From NCBI GenBank assembly GCA_900767825.1, contig CAAGAN010000011.1:1-49539 (forward strand): a stretch of 49,539 nucleotides of DNA, given 5' to 3'. A program made the position numbers and the translations under genes. Source of the stretch: Bacilli bacterium (GTDB taxonomy: Bacteria > Bacillota_I > Bacilli_A > RFN20 > CAG-826). The notes under the pieces are model-generated. The model ran no database searches. It was not told the DNA's origin and saw nothing but the letters and a program-made list of their open reading frames with translations. Below are positions 16,144 to 23,886 of the stretch, piece by piece (positions within the stretch are counted from its first letter, which is position 1; the number at the start of each line of letters is the position of its first letter).

Positions 16144-16905
16144 TTATTTTAAGAACAAATTTAATATTGAACTATAACCGAAATCGGTTGTGATCATCCA
16201 TTTGGCTAGTGACCAGTAATTTGGATCATCGAATTTAATCATTTGCTTGATTACTTCTGAGATTGAATTTTCGGATGCTAAAGCGAAATTTGCGGCTAAA
16301 CAAATGCACCAACAAACCGAGATACCTTCTACTAGACCGACAATAATTCCAAGTATTCTTGAAAATGTAGATGGCTTCTTTCCAGAAACCTTTAATAAGA
16401 CGCAGACAACAAAATAAATTAAGAACAATACAATTAAGGAACCAACGAATAAAACGATGTATCCTAAGCCGATACAAATATAATCAGAAGCAGTAGATGC
16501 GATTACAGAAGCTGGGTTAATGGTTAATGTTCCAACTTGACTTGCTGTATCCTTAATTAATTGAAGCAAATTTTGTTGAATGCTTTCAGGTATTCCGGCA
16601 TCGGCCATGGCTTGGATGATGCTTTTATCAGCAAGTCCGCTTGCTACTATCGGAGCAGAATAGTTTTTAGCAGCATCAGGAGAACTCTTTTCAATTGTTT
16701 CGTAAACCAAGTTATAGAAATAGTTTCCTGTCTCGCCGTTTCTAAACATAGGCGCTACCTTATCGCAAACAAATATAGCTATAAGGATAGAAACGCCAAC
16801 AATAGCAAGTTTTATAATTGTCTTAAGTCCGCCCTTAAAGAAGCCTATGAGCATAGATAGGGCGATGATTATGCAAAAGCCTAAAGTAAACCAATCAAAA
16901 TTCAT
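16144..16905 (-). CDS. CvpA-family membrane protein
   Basis: This 253-residue protein starts WFTLGFCIIIALSMLIGFFKGG, the typical CvpA first helix, and has about four transmembrane segments (near residues 5-25, 28-47, 148-172 and 183-208) with a long external loop between the second and third. CvpA proteins are linked to colicin V export and envelope homeostasis, with no defined activity. It is longer than E. coli CvpA (about 160 residues) because of that loop. No ribosome site is present; a promoter with its -10 box 6 nt from the ATG suggests a leaderless message. Confidence 0.82.
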   Translation of the reverse strand: MNFDWFTLGFCIIIALSMLIGFFKGGLKTIIKLAIVGVSILIAIFVCDKVAPMFRNGETGNYFYNLVYETIEKSSPDAAKNYSAPIVASGLADKSIIQAMADAGIPESIQQNLLQLIKDTASQVGTLTINPASVIASTASDYICIGLGYIVLFVGSLIVLFLIYFVVCVLLKVSGKKPSTFSRILGIIVGLVEGISVCWCICLAANFALASENSISEVIKQMIKFDDPNYWSLAKWMITTDFGYSSILNLFLK

Positions 16906-16911
16906 ATCTTA

Positions 16912-16940
16912 AGAATACTTTAAAACTAAAAAACTGTAAA
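16912..16940 (-). promoter_or_regulatory. Promoter of cvpA-like gene, leaderless start
   Basis: On the minus strand TTTACA and TATTCT are 17 nt apart, and TATTCT ends 6 nt before the ATG at 16905. Confidence 0.65.
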
Positions 16941-17034
16941 CAAAATGCTTGCTTAATTAATGCACGGGTCCCTTGTTTTTAGATTTTATTTCTTTTTTCA
17001 TTAAATTCCATTTGTCTTAAAAATATTAAAATTG

Positions 17035-17063
17035 TTGCACTTAAAAAAGCATAAACCTATTAT
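17035..17063 (+). promoter_or_regulatory. Promoter of mscL
   Basis: TTGCAC and TATTAT are 17 nt apart. The start would be about 17070, giving a leader of about 20 nt that contains AGAGGT, so this gene is translated in the classical way. Confidence 0.75.
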
Positions 17064-17089
17064 AAGAACGCTTGGAAAAGAGGTAAAAA

Positions 17090-17800
17090 ATGAGTAAAAG
17101 CAAAAAAGAAAAGAAAAAGGAACAAGAATTAGTAAAGAAAACTCAAGGTCTTTGGGCTGAATTCAAGGCATTCATTACTAGAGGCAATATTCTTGATATG
17201 GCAGTTGGTGTTATCATCGGTGGCGCCTTCAATGCTATTGTAACTGCACTTGTTAATATTTTGATGAGCGTTTGCACTTGGGGAGTCCCTGGTGGTATTA
17301 AAGGCTTAATTACCGTACTTCCTGCCTCTAATCCTGCCCAGGCTGGTGTAGCAAATATCGGGCAAAAATTTGATGCTAGCACTTTAAATGAAATGGTAAT
17401 CAAATATGCTCATGAATCCGGAGCCACAATTAATGTTGAATCTGATTCATTTGTCCAATGGAAGAATTCCTTGCTTGGTTTATATCAATTACATGGAACT
17501 ACATATGTTTATAACCAATCCGCCTTTATCGATTGGGGAACATTCATCAACGCTGTAATTTCCTTCTTAATCATCGCCTTGACCTTATTCGTCATCGTCA
17601 AAGTCTCTAAATATATCACTAAGAAAAGAAACGAATACAAAGCCAAGATGCAAGAAGAATATTATCAACGTCATCCAGAAGAAAGACCTGTTCCACCAAC
17701 ACCAGCTCCTAAAAAGCCAACAACTGAGGAACTCCTTACTTCTATTCTTGGCGAACTCCAAAAACAAAACGGCACAAAGCCAACTGAAGAAAGCAAATAA
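17090..17800 (+). CDS. mscL: Large-conductance mechanosensitive channel, enlarged
   Basis: MscL opens under membrane tension and releases solutes in hypo-osmotic shock. The pore helix is clear: EFKAFITRGNILDMAVGVII near residues 25-44. The second helix lies near residues 152-172. At 236 residues it is well above the usual 120-150. About 90 residues separate the helices against roughly 45-60 normally, and there is a proline-rich segment (RPVPPTPAPKKP) before a conserved-looking C-terminal helical bundle (TEELLTSILGELQKQ). A Lys/Glu-rich leader of about 20 residues precedes the amphipathic N-terminal helix. AGAGGT lies 6 nt upstream of the ATG. Confidence 0.92.
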   Translation: MSKSKKEKKKEQELVKKTQGLWAEFKAFITRGNILDMAVGVIIGGAFNAIVTALVNILMSVCTWGVPGGIKGLITVLPASNPAQAGVANIGQKFDASTLNEMVIKYAHESGATINVESDSFVQWKNSLLGLYQLHGTTYVYNQSAFIDWGTFINAVISFLIIALTLFVIVKVSKYITKKRNEYKAKMQEEYYQRHPEERPVPPTPAPKKPTTEELLTSILGELQKQNGTKPTEESK

Positions 17801-17806
17801 ACGATT

Positions 17807-17832
17807 AGGAACCCTCGTGGTTCCTTTTCTTT
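17807..17832 (+). terminator. Rho-independent terminator of mscL
   Basis: AGGAACC and GGTTCCT form a 7-bp stem with a 5-nt loop, followed by a T-rich tract. Confidence 0.9.
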
Positions 17833-17841
17833 CGTTTAGAG

Positions 17842-17849
17842 TATAGAAT
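17842..17849 (+). promoter_or_regulatory. -10 box of the phosphatase-Nudix gene, leaderless start
   Basis: TATAGAAT ends 7 nt before the ATG at 17857. No ribosome site and no good -35 are visible; the mscL terminator ends 10 bp upstream. Confidence 0.6.
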
Positions 17850-17856
17850 TTCTACC

Positions 17857-18948
17857 ATGCCAAGAAGAATTAATTTTGAACAAATCGAAAACTTCCGCGA
17901 TATAGGCGGATACCAATCTAGATATGGAGAGACTTCCTTTGGAGTAATCTATCGTAGTGCCTCCTTATCTTATGCAAGCAAGGACGATGTAGATAAAATC
18001 GCTTCCTTAGGAATTAAGACAATAATAGATTTAAGAGATGACGAGGCAAAAGCCAATTTGCCAGATAAAACTAGTCTAGACTCTAGATTCAATACGGTCT
18101 TTCTTCCTGTTAACGGGAATGGAAGAGTCCCTTCTTCCTATGAAGATGGGATAGATAGTTACCTAGAAATGCTAGAAGATCCTCTTAAAGCAAGAAATAT
18201 ATTTAAAGCCATAATAAATTCACCCAAGCCATTACTACTTCATTGCACGGCTGGGAAAGATAGAACTGGTTGTTTTATCATGATGATATTGCTTGCTAAT
18301 GGAGTCGATTTTGATGATATCAATGCCGATTATATGGCTTCCTTTCCTTATTTAGCAAAGATGACAAAGAATACTAGGGAATTTCATCCAGAGGTTCCTG
18401 AAGTAGTGCTTACTCCAAATATAAAATATCTAAGGGATGTCTATGATGCTTTTATTAAAGTATATGGCTCCTTAGAGAATTATTTTGAATATATAGGATT
18501 AAGTGATGATGAAGTCAAATGCCTTTCCTCAATATTAGGGAAACAAGAAAAGTCGGTCGGGGCTGTTGTTTTTTCTAATGGAAAAGTATTGGTAGAACAT
18601 ATGTCATTAGGACATTATTCAATTCCAAAAGGACATGTTGAAAAAGAAGATAAAGATGAATTAGACACTGCTAGAAGAGAAATAAAGGAAGAATTGAACC
18701 TCGATGTTGAATTAATTCCTTCTTTTAAAACATCAATTTGGTATTCTCCTTTTGAAGGAATAAATAAAGAAGTGGTTTTCTATTTAGCAAAGGCGAAGAA
18801 TGAAGAAATAAGCGTCGATAAAAAAGAAGTTTCTGATGCTTATTGGATTAAACCAGAAGACTGTATGAGGGTATTGTCTTTTGATTCTGATAGAGAAGTA
18901 GTCAAGAAAGCCTATATATTTGCAAAATCTAATTCTATAGATCTTTAA
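17857..18948 (+). CDS. Tyrosine-phosphatase-like / Nudix hydrolase fusion
   Basis: This 363-residue protein joins two enzymes. Residues 1-220 are a cysteine phosphatase of the bacterial tyrosine phosphatase (Y_phosphatase3) type: NFRDIGGY near 12, then HCTAGKDRTG with Cys129/130 and Arg136. Residues 230-355 are a Nudix domain with SIPKGHVEKED and RREIKEEL near 255-280; its box is one residue longer than the GX5EX7REUXEE consensus and resembles Ap4A-hydrolase types. Either half alone is common; I do not know the fusion as a described enzyme. It could hydrolyse a nucleotide and then dephosphorylate a product, but substrates are unknown. The 3' end overlaps the convergent hydrolase gene by 14 bp. 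Confidence 0.88.
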   Translation: MPRRINFEQIENFRDIGGYQSRYGETSFGVIYRSASLSYASKDDVDKIASLGIKTIIDLRDDEAKANLPDKTSLDSRFNTVFLPVNGNGRVPSSYEDGIDSYLEMLEDPLKARNIFKAIINSPKPLLLHCTAGKDRTGCFIMMILLANGVDFDDINADYMASFPYLAKMTKNTREFHPEVPEVVLTPNIKYLRDVYDAFIKVYGSLENYFEYIGLSDDEVKCLSSILGKQEKSVGAVVFSNGKVLVEHMSLGHYSIPKGHVEKEDKDELDTARREIKEELNLDVELIPSFKTSIWYSPFEGINKEVVFYLAKAKNEEISVDKKEVSDAYWIKPEDCMRVLSFDSDREVVKKAYIFAKSNSIDL

Positions 18949-19864
18949 TAACACGAATTACTTCATTCATGAATTTTCTATTTTCATCGAATGCAGGTAA
19001 ATGGAATGAACGTTCAAAAGTAACGAATTCCTTTTTAGGGGCTTCTATATTTTGAAAGCGTTTTAAGGCAATTTCATAAGGGGTTATGAAATCCTTTTTT
19101 CCTTGGAATATGAAGTAGGGGATCTCGTATCTTAGTTTATTTGGTAGTTCAATCTCTTTTTCATGTTCTCCGATAGATTTTATGCTAGAAACAATTCTAG
19201 ATTTCTTATAGAGTCGCTTTCCTTCTTTCTCGTAACAAGGTGCATCTAAAAGAGGCTTTATTTCTCTAAGGTAAAAATTCTTATAGCTTCTTGGTTCAAA
19301 CTGCGGGTATAGAAGAGAATGGAAAACATTGGAATCTTCCTGCGTTAAGAAATACCCGTCTTCATCATATTTAACGGAATTGAGTCTCTTTAGTAGCAGC
19401 GGCTTGTCTATAAATTTATCTTTCATTGCTTCTTTTTGCCACTTAATTGTTTCTTTAATTGAATAAAGTTGCCCATAACCTATATATGCCTTGAATAAAT
19501 CAGGTCTAGAAGAGATTGCTAAAGAAGAGATGAAAGAGCCCCAAGATTCGCCAATCAAGACAATTTCATAGTTGTATTTCTTTTTGATATAGCTAGCGAT
19601 TTCAATTAAGTCAGAAGCAAAAATGTTAGGAGAATAATCAATATCTTTATAATTCCTTGGGCAAGAATCCAAAGAGCCTCTTTCATCATATGCGAATATT
19701 TGGAAATGCTTCCTTAAATCAATTAATTTCTTTTCGATTTTATGCCTATTTGGTTCGCCTGGGCCTCCATGAACGAATAAAAGGGCAATAGAAGAAGTCC
19801 CCTCGATATGTGCTAAAACGTGTCTAACATTATTTATAGTTAAATATTCTTTAATTTGTTCCAT
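18935..19864 (-). CDS. Alpha/beta hydrolase, proline iminopeptidase-like
   Basis: This roughly 309-residue protein has the proline iminopeptidase oxyanion motif HGGPG and the nucleophile elbow GESWGS with the catalytic Ser. FQGKKDFITPYE supplies the likely acid, and the C-terminal SFHLPAF a His. Such enzymes release N-terminal Pro or hydrolyse small esters and amides. The start is uncertain: an ATG at 19894 adds ten residues, but TATAAT lies inside that stretch and ends 9 nt before the ATG at 19864, fitting the leaderless habit here. It is divergent from nadE, and the two promoters nearly overlap. Confidence 0.85.
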   Translation of the reverse strand: MEQIKEYLTINNVRHVLAHIEGTSSIALLFVHGGPGEPNRHKIEKKLIDLRKHFQIFAYDERGSLDSCPRNYKDIDYSPNIFASDLIEIASYIKKKYNYEIVLIGESWGSFISSLAISSRPDLFKAYIGYGQLYSIKETIKWQKEAMKDKFIDKPLLLKRLNSVKYDEDGYFLTQEDSNVFHSLLYPQFEPRSYKNFYLREIKPLLDAPCYEKEGKRLYKKSRIVSSIKSIGEHEKEIELPNKLRYEIPYFIFQGKKDFITPYEIALKRFQNIEAPKKEFVTFERSFHLPAFDENRKFMNEVIRVIKDL

Positions 19865-19904
19865 GTTAAGAGGATTATAATGCATTCTTTTCATAAAATG
19901 AAAA

Positions 19905-19933
19905 TATTAATTTGTACATTATTATGTTAGAAT
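19905..19933 (+). promoter_or_regulatory. nadE promoter with TGTACA operator core in the spacer
   Basis: The extended -10 TGTTAGAAT (TAGAAT at 19928-19933) ends 6 nt before the ATG at 19940, so the transcript should be leaderless. A weak -35 (TATTAA) lies 17 nt upstream. TGTACA at 19913-19918 falls between the two. TGTACA is the known core of E. coli YefM operators, and the encoded protein begins with a YefM-like domain. Confidence 0.65.
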
Positions 19934-19939
19934 AATGTC

Positions 19940-22069
19940 ATGAAAACAAAAATCATCCCAATTACATCTCTTAGAGATACATCAAAAATCGAAAAACTAG
20001 TTAAAGAAGAAAACGGACCTATATTCGTTACAAAGAATGGTTTTGAAAGCATGGTCATCATGAGAAATGATTATTATGACGACCACTTTTCTACTGAAGA
20101 AATAAAGGACGTTGTTTCGAACCCCTCTTCAATCCTTTCTTGTAAAAAACAATCTAAGTCACTTGGATTTGTTAGGGTTATGGCTCCTTCTATCGAGGTA
20201 GAAGTAGGAAACGTTTTTTATAATGTTTCTCAAATTAAGAAAGCGTTAAAGAAGGCAGAAGAAAACGAAGTTGAAATAGTTTGCTTCCAAGAATTATCTA
20301 TTTCTTCTTATACTTGTGGCGATTTTTTCTTAACAGATTCGTTATTGAATAAGTCTTTAGAAGGCTTAAAGGATCTTAAAGAATTTAGTAAGAGTTTAAA
20401 TCTAGCTTTCTGCGTTGGTCTTCCTCTTCAAGTTAATAATAGTCTTTATAATGTTGCAGCTTTTATTCATAAAGGAAAGATATTAGGAATCGTGCCTAAG
20501 AAGAACATTCCTAATTATTCTGAGTTCTATGAAAAAAGGTATTTCGACGAGGGAATTGAAGGTCCAATCGAGATTGAACTATTCGGAGAAAAAACATACT
20601 TCGGGACCAATCTTATTTTCGTAGATGAAGATTATCCTGATTTAAAAATTGGGATTGAAATATGTGAGGACCTTTGGGTTCCTTCTTCTCCGTCTTCATC
20701 TTTAGCATTGGCAGGGGCTACTTTGATTTTAAATCTATCTTCTTCTAACGAAACCGTATCTAAAGCCAACTATAGAAGAGACTTGGTTAGGATGAATTCT
20801 GCTAAATTAATATGTGGTTATGTCTATGCTGATTCTGGGATGGGCGAATCTACAACTGACTTGGTTTTTTCTTCTCATCAAATCATTTGCGAGAATGGTT
20901 CAATTCTATCTGAAGCAAAACCATTTAAGTTTACTGATGCGATTTCTGATGTTGATATTGAAAAGCTTTCTAATCAAAGAAGAAAGATGACTAGCTTTAA
21001 AAATAAATTGCAAAACAATTATAAATATTTGACTTTTGCGCTGGATTTAAAGAAAAAAGATACGTTATTACGCCACTATAATAAGAATCCATTTATTCCG
21101 GAAAAAGAAGAAATTGATTTAGAAAGAGTTGAATCAATTTTAACAATGCAGGCTTATGGACTATTAAAAAGATTAAAGACTATTCATCAAAATAAAGTCA
21201 TTATTGGTCTTAGTGGCGGGCTCGACTCAACCCTTGCTTTATTAGTAGCCCATGTTGCTTTTAAGATTGCTTCATATCCTTTTGAAAACATCTTAACAGT
21301 TACTCTTCCTTGCTTTGGCACTAGCAAAAGAACTCATGATAATGCAAAGGCCTTATCAGAGGCATTGGGAGTTAGCTTTAAGGAAATCAACATTGCCTCA
21401 AGCGTTTCCTCTCACTTTAAGGAAATTGGTCATGATATAGACAATCATAATGTTGCTTATGAAAATGCCCAAGCCAGGGAAAGAACGCAGGTCTTGATGG
21501 ATTTAGCAAATGACACAAATGCCTTGATGATTGGCACTGGCGATCTTAGCGAACTGTGCTTAGGCTGGTGCACATATAATGGTGATCATATGTCGATGTA
21601 TGGAGTCAATGCATCAATCCCAAAGACTTTAGTTAGGTATCTATGTAGAGGCTATGCTGAATTAAATAAAAAGGCAGCCCCATCTCTTCTTGATATTATT
21701 GATACTCCTATTTCTCCAGAACTCCTCCCTTTGAATAAGGGCCAAATAGAGCAAAAGACCGAGGACAAAATCGGCCCTTATGAATTGCATGATTTCTTTA
21801 TCTATCATTATTTAAGGTTTGGATATTCTCCTGCTAAGTTATTCTATTTAGCTCAAAATGCGTATAGAGATAGTTTAAGCAATGAAGAGATAAAGAAGTG
21901 GCTAAGGTTATTCTTTACTAGGTTTTACCATAACCAATTCAAAAGAAGTTGCCTCCCTGATGGGCCTAAGGTTGGATCAGTTGCAATATCTCCTAGAGGT
22001 GATTTAAGGCTTCCTAGCGATGCTAGCGTTGACGATATTTTGAATGAGATAGATAGAATTATTTGTTAG
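19940..22069 (+). CDS. nadE: Glutamine-dependent NAD synthetase with N-terminal YefM/Phd-like domain
   Basis: This 709-residue enzyme makes NAD from deamido-NAD using glutamine. Residues 1-50 look like a Phd/YefM antitoxin: IIPITSLRDTSKIEKLVKEE, then IFVTKNGFESMVIM. After a linker, the nitrilase-type glutaminase starts near 76, with catalytic Glu118 (CFQELS), Lys187 (VPKKNIPNY) and Cys242 (EICEDLW). The ATP-binding synthetase half has SGGLDS at 425-430. Family members usually begin at the glutaminase and have about 640 residues. There is no stop or frame change between the parts. The toxin-binding tail of YefM is missing, so DNA binding is the likelier role. A TGTACA site in its promoter suggests autorepression. 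Confidence 0.93.
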   Translation: MKTKIIPITSLRDTSKIEKLVKEENGPIFVTKNGFESMVIMRNDYYDDHFSTEEIKDVVSNPSSILSCKKQSKSLGFVRVMAPSIEVEVGNVFYNVSQIKKALKKAEENEVEIVCFQELSISSYTCGDFFLTDSLLNKSLEGLKDLKEFSKSLNLAFCVGLPLQVNNSLYNVAAFIHKGKILGIVPKKNIPNYSEFYEKRYFDEGIEGPIEIELFGEKTYFGTNLIFVDEDYPDLKIGIEICEDLWVPSSPSSSLALAGATLILNLSSSNETVSKANYRRDLVRMNSAKLICGYVYADSGMGESTTDLVFSSHQIICENGSILSEAKPFKFTDAISDVDIEKLSNQRRKMTSFKNKLQNNYKYLTFALDLKKKDTLLRHYNKNPFIPEKEEIDLERVESILTMQAYGLLKRLKTIHQNKVIIGLSGGLDSTLALLVAHVAFKIASYPFENILTVTLPCFGTSKRTHDNAKALSEALGVSFKEINIASSVSSHFKEIGHDIDNHNVAYENAQARERTQVLMDLANDTNALMIGTGDLSELCLGWCTYNGDHMSMYGVNASIPKTLVRYLCRGYAELNKKAAPSLLDIIDTPISPELLPLNKGQIEQKTEDKIGPYELHDFFIYHYLRFGYSPAKLFYLAQNAYRDSLSNEEIKKWLRLFFTRFYHNQFKRSCLPDGPKVGSVAISPRGDLRLPSDASVDDILNEIDRIIC

Positions 22070-22105
22070 TTTGTTTTATTTTAAATATAAGAAGGGAGTA
22101 AACAC

Positions 22106-22339
22106 ATGGCCGATAAGACAAAGGTTTATCACATTTCCAAAAGAAGTGACGGCAAGTGGGCTATTAAATTCGCTGGGGGCGAAAAGGTTATCAAGACCTT
22201 TGCAACCAAAGAAGAAGCTATGAAATATGGCGATGCTTTGGCCGGAAATCAGTCTGGAATTGTTTTGGTACATGCTTCAAAAGGCAAGAATGCCGGCAAG
22301 ATCCAAAAACAATACAATTCTTTGAAGAACGTAAAATAA
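22106..22339 (+). CDS. DUF2188 domain protein
   Basis: This 77-residue basic protein has the DUF2188 pattern: VYHISKRSDGKWAIKFAGGEKVIKTFATKEEAMKYG, split as two beta-beta-alpha units (quoted in parts: WAIKFAGGEKVIKTF and ATKEEAMKYGDAL). The function is unknown; the fold is small and common in Bacillota and archaea. AAGGGAG lies 8 nt before the ATG. It follows nadE by 36 bp on the same strand and could be co-transcribed with it. Confidence 0.85.
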   Translation: MADKTKVYHISKRSDGKWAIKFAGGEKVIKTFATKEEAMKYGDALAGNQSGIVLVHASKGKNAGKIQKQYNSLKNVK

Positions 22340-22858
22340 TTATTTGATTACTATTTTCTTTTCTATTCTATTATCGACGTATATTTCTACGACTTTATTA
22401 AAATGGGCGAGGCAATAAGGGCTTGGCATTTCATAATGTGATGCCATATCCATTATTATATTGTCTGGAACCCATTTTTCTTTTGGCCTAGTCTTGTTTC
22501 TTTCTAGACATTTTGAATAATCATTTAATTTCAATAATATCATTTCATAGAAATTGAATTCTTTTAGGTGACGGATAAAATAAAGCCTTCTTTCGTCATA
22601 AAGCATCGTTGTATCAAAGACTACAGTTAACTCATCATGCTCCAAAGCTAGCTTTTTGGCCCTATTAATCATTTCTTTATAAACCGGAGTCATGTTGAAA
22701 TAGGGAGGAAATTTATCATAACCTCCATATAAATCTTTTCTAACTTCGTCGGCTGCGATTACATAAATTGCTTCTTTTGGGTGTCTAGATGCGTAACCTT
22801 TTGAATATGTTGATTTTCCTATCGCGGCAGGTCCGCATACCAATAAAAGTTTTTTCAC
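22340..22858 (-). CDS. P-loop kinase (polynucleotide-kinase-like), copy 1
   Basis: This 172-residue protein has Walker A GPAAIGKST near residue 10, an Asp-containing DEVRKDLYGG segment near 36 and VVFDTTMLYDERRLYF near 85. The layout matches the AAA_33 / T4 polynucleotide-kinase-like group of small kinases. The GTG at 22858 is chosen: TAAAAT ends 6 nt upstream and there is no ribosome site. It aligns with the start of its paralogue at 28172. The substrate (RNA end, nucleoside or small molecule) cannot be told. Confidence 0.8.
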   Translation of the reverse strand: MKKLLLVCGPAAIGKSTYSKGYASRHPKEAIYVIAADEVRKDLYGGYDKFPPYFNMTPVYKEMINRAKKLALEHDELTVVFDTTMLYDERRLYFIRHLKEFNFYEMILLKLNDYSKCLERNKTRPKEKWVPDNIIMDMASHYEMPSPYCLAHFNKVVEIYVDNRIEKKIVIK

Positions 22859-22864
22859 AAGCAA

Positions 22865-22870
22865 ATTTTA
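22865..22870 (-). promoter_or_regulatory. -10 box of P-loop kinase copy 1, leaderless GTG start
   Basis: On the minus strand TAAAAT, within TATAAAAT, ends 6 nt before the GTG at 22858. Confidence 0.55.
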
Positions 22871-22934
22871 TAATTTAAAGAAGGCTAATTCATTAACTAA
22901 ATTAACTTTTCTAAACATTTTTGTTGTATTTGAG

Positions 22935-22962
22935 TTGATAATGTAAAAAGCGTGGATAAAAT
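22935..22962 (+). promoter_or_regulatory. Promoter of DtxR-like gene, leaderless start
   Basis: TTGATA and TAAAAT are 16 nt apart; TAAAAT ends 6 nt before the ATG at 22969. Confidence 0.65.
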
Positions 22963-22968
22963 TAAGGC

Positions 22969-23337
22969 ATGGATAATTTTACAAGAGCCCAAGAAGACTT
23001 TGTTGAAGCCTTATTAATGTTAGAGGAACAAGGGCTACCTCTAGAAACTACTAAAGTTGCTCGCTTGCTTAACGTATCTAAGCCTGCCGTTCACCAAATG
23101 GGTCACGAACTAATAGACAAAGGATTGATAACTAGAAAAGATTATGGCGACATGACTCTTACTGATGCAGGAAGAGAACTAGCAAGAAAGGTTTTTAACC
23201 GTCATAAGATATTAAAACAATTTCTTATTGAATTAGGTGTCTCTGAAGATGTTGCAGAAGACGATTGCTGCAAGATTGAACATGTAATTTCGGAAGAAAC
23301 CTTCGAAGTAATCAGGAAAAAAATAGAAGAGAAATAA
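22969..23337 (+). CDS. DtxR/MntR-family metal-dependent repressor
   Basis: This 122-residue regulator has an N-terminal winged helix (VARLLNVSKPAVHQMGHELIDKGLI) and the metal-binding dimerisation domain. Ligand candidates are Glu/Asp in QEDFVEA, His in FNRHKIL, and CCKIEHV near residue 104. In MntR the first position of that last motif is Glu, whereas in DtxR/IdeR it is Cys; here it is Cys, which favours iron over manganese. The SH3-like C-terminal domain of DtxR is absent, as in MntR. No metal transporter gene is adjacent, so its targets lie elsewhere. Confidence 0.87.
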   Translation: MDNFTRAQEDFVEALLMLEEQGLPLETTKVARLLNVSKPAVHQMGHELIDKGLITRKDYGDMTLTDAGRELARKVFNRHKILKQFLIELGVSEDVAEDDCCKIEHVISEETFEVIRKKIEEK

Positions 23338-23841
23338 TTATCTCTTTAAAGAATAGAAGTAGTTATAGACGTAGTAGCTATTTGCTTTATCTATGGCTTC
23401 TTCTTTTTCTTTTGCAAACATTAAATCAATCATTAGATCGGAATTTGTTTCAATTAGGGGAGATAAAAATTTGGCCTTTAACACAGCTAGTTGCCTAGAT
23501 GTATTGAATTCTTTTCTTTCCAGGTCTATTTCAAAGAATAAATCTAATAAGTCTAATAAGTCGTTTTCTAATTCTATATATTCTTTTTTTGTTAAATTAT
23601 TCTTGTCTATTATTTTTATATCTATCGAATTTACTTCTATATTTGATAGGGCTTCTAAGAATTCTACTTCCTTAGAAGAAGATAATTCCTTAAGTTCATG
23701 TTTTATATAACCTAGAAATAAGGACGGGAAATCCTTAGAGGAAGAAATTGGAGTTAATTCAATTAATAATTTTTCTTTAAGTTCAGCGATTTGGTTATTC
23801 ATGCTTGAAGCAATTTTACAATAAATTTCAAATATACTCAT
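23338..23841 (-). CDS. Hypothetical helical protein
   Basis: I do not recognise this 167-residue protein. It is acidic and almost entirely helical by composition, with leucine-rich stretches (IELENDLLDLLDLFFEIDLERKE, quoted here only as IELENDLLDLLDLFF) and no Cys-, His- or nucleotide-binding motif. Its stop abuts that of the convergent DtxR-like gene. TATAAA ends 8 nt before the ATG, and AGAGG directly touches the ATG, too close to be a normal ribosome site. Confidence 0.65.
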   Translation of the reverse strand: MSIFEIYCKIASSMNNQIAELKEKLLIELTPISSSKDFPSLFLGYIKHELKELSSSKEVEFLEALSNIEVNSIDIKIIDKNNLTKKEYIELENDLLDLLDLFFEIDLERKEFNTSRQLAVLKAKFLSPLIETNSDLMIDLMFAKEKEEAIDKANSYYVYNYFYSLKR

Positions 23842-23886
23842 CCTCTTTGTTTATATCTTTGATTTTGAGTGTAAAATCTAATAGGA

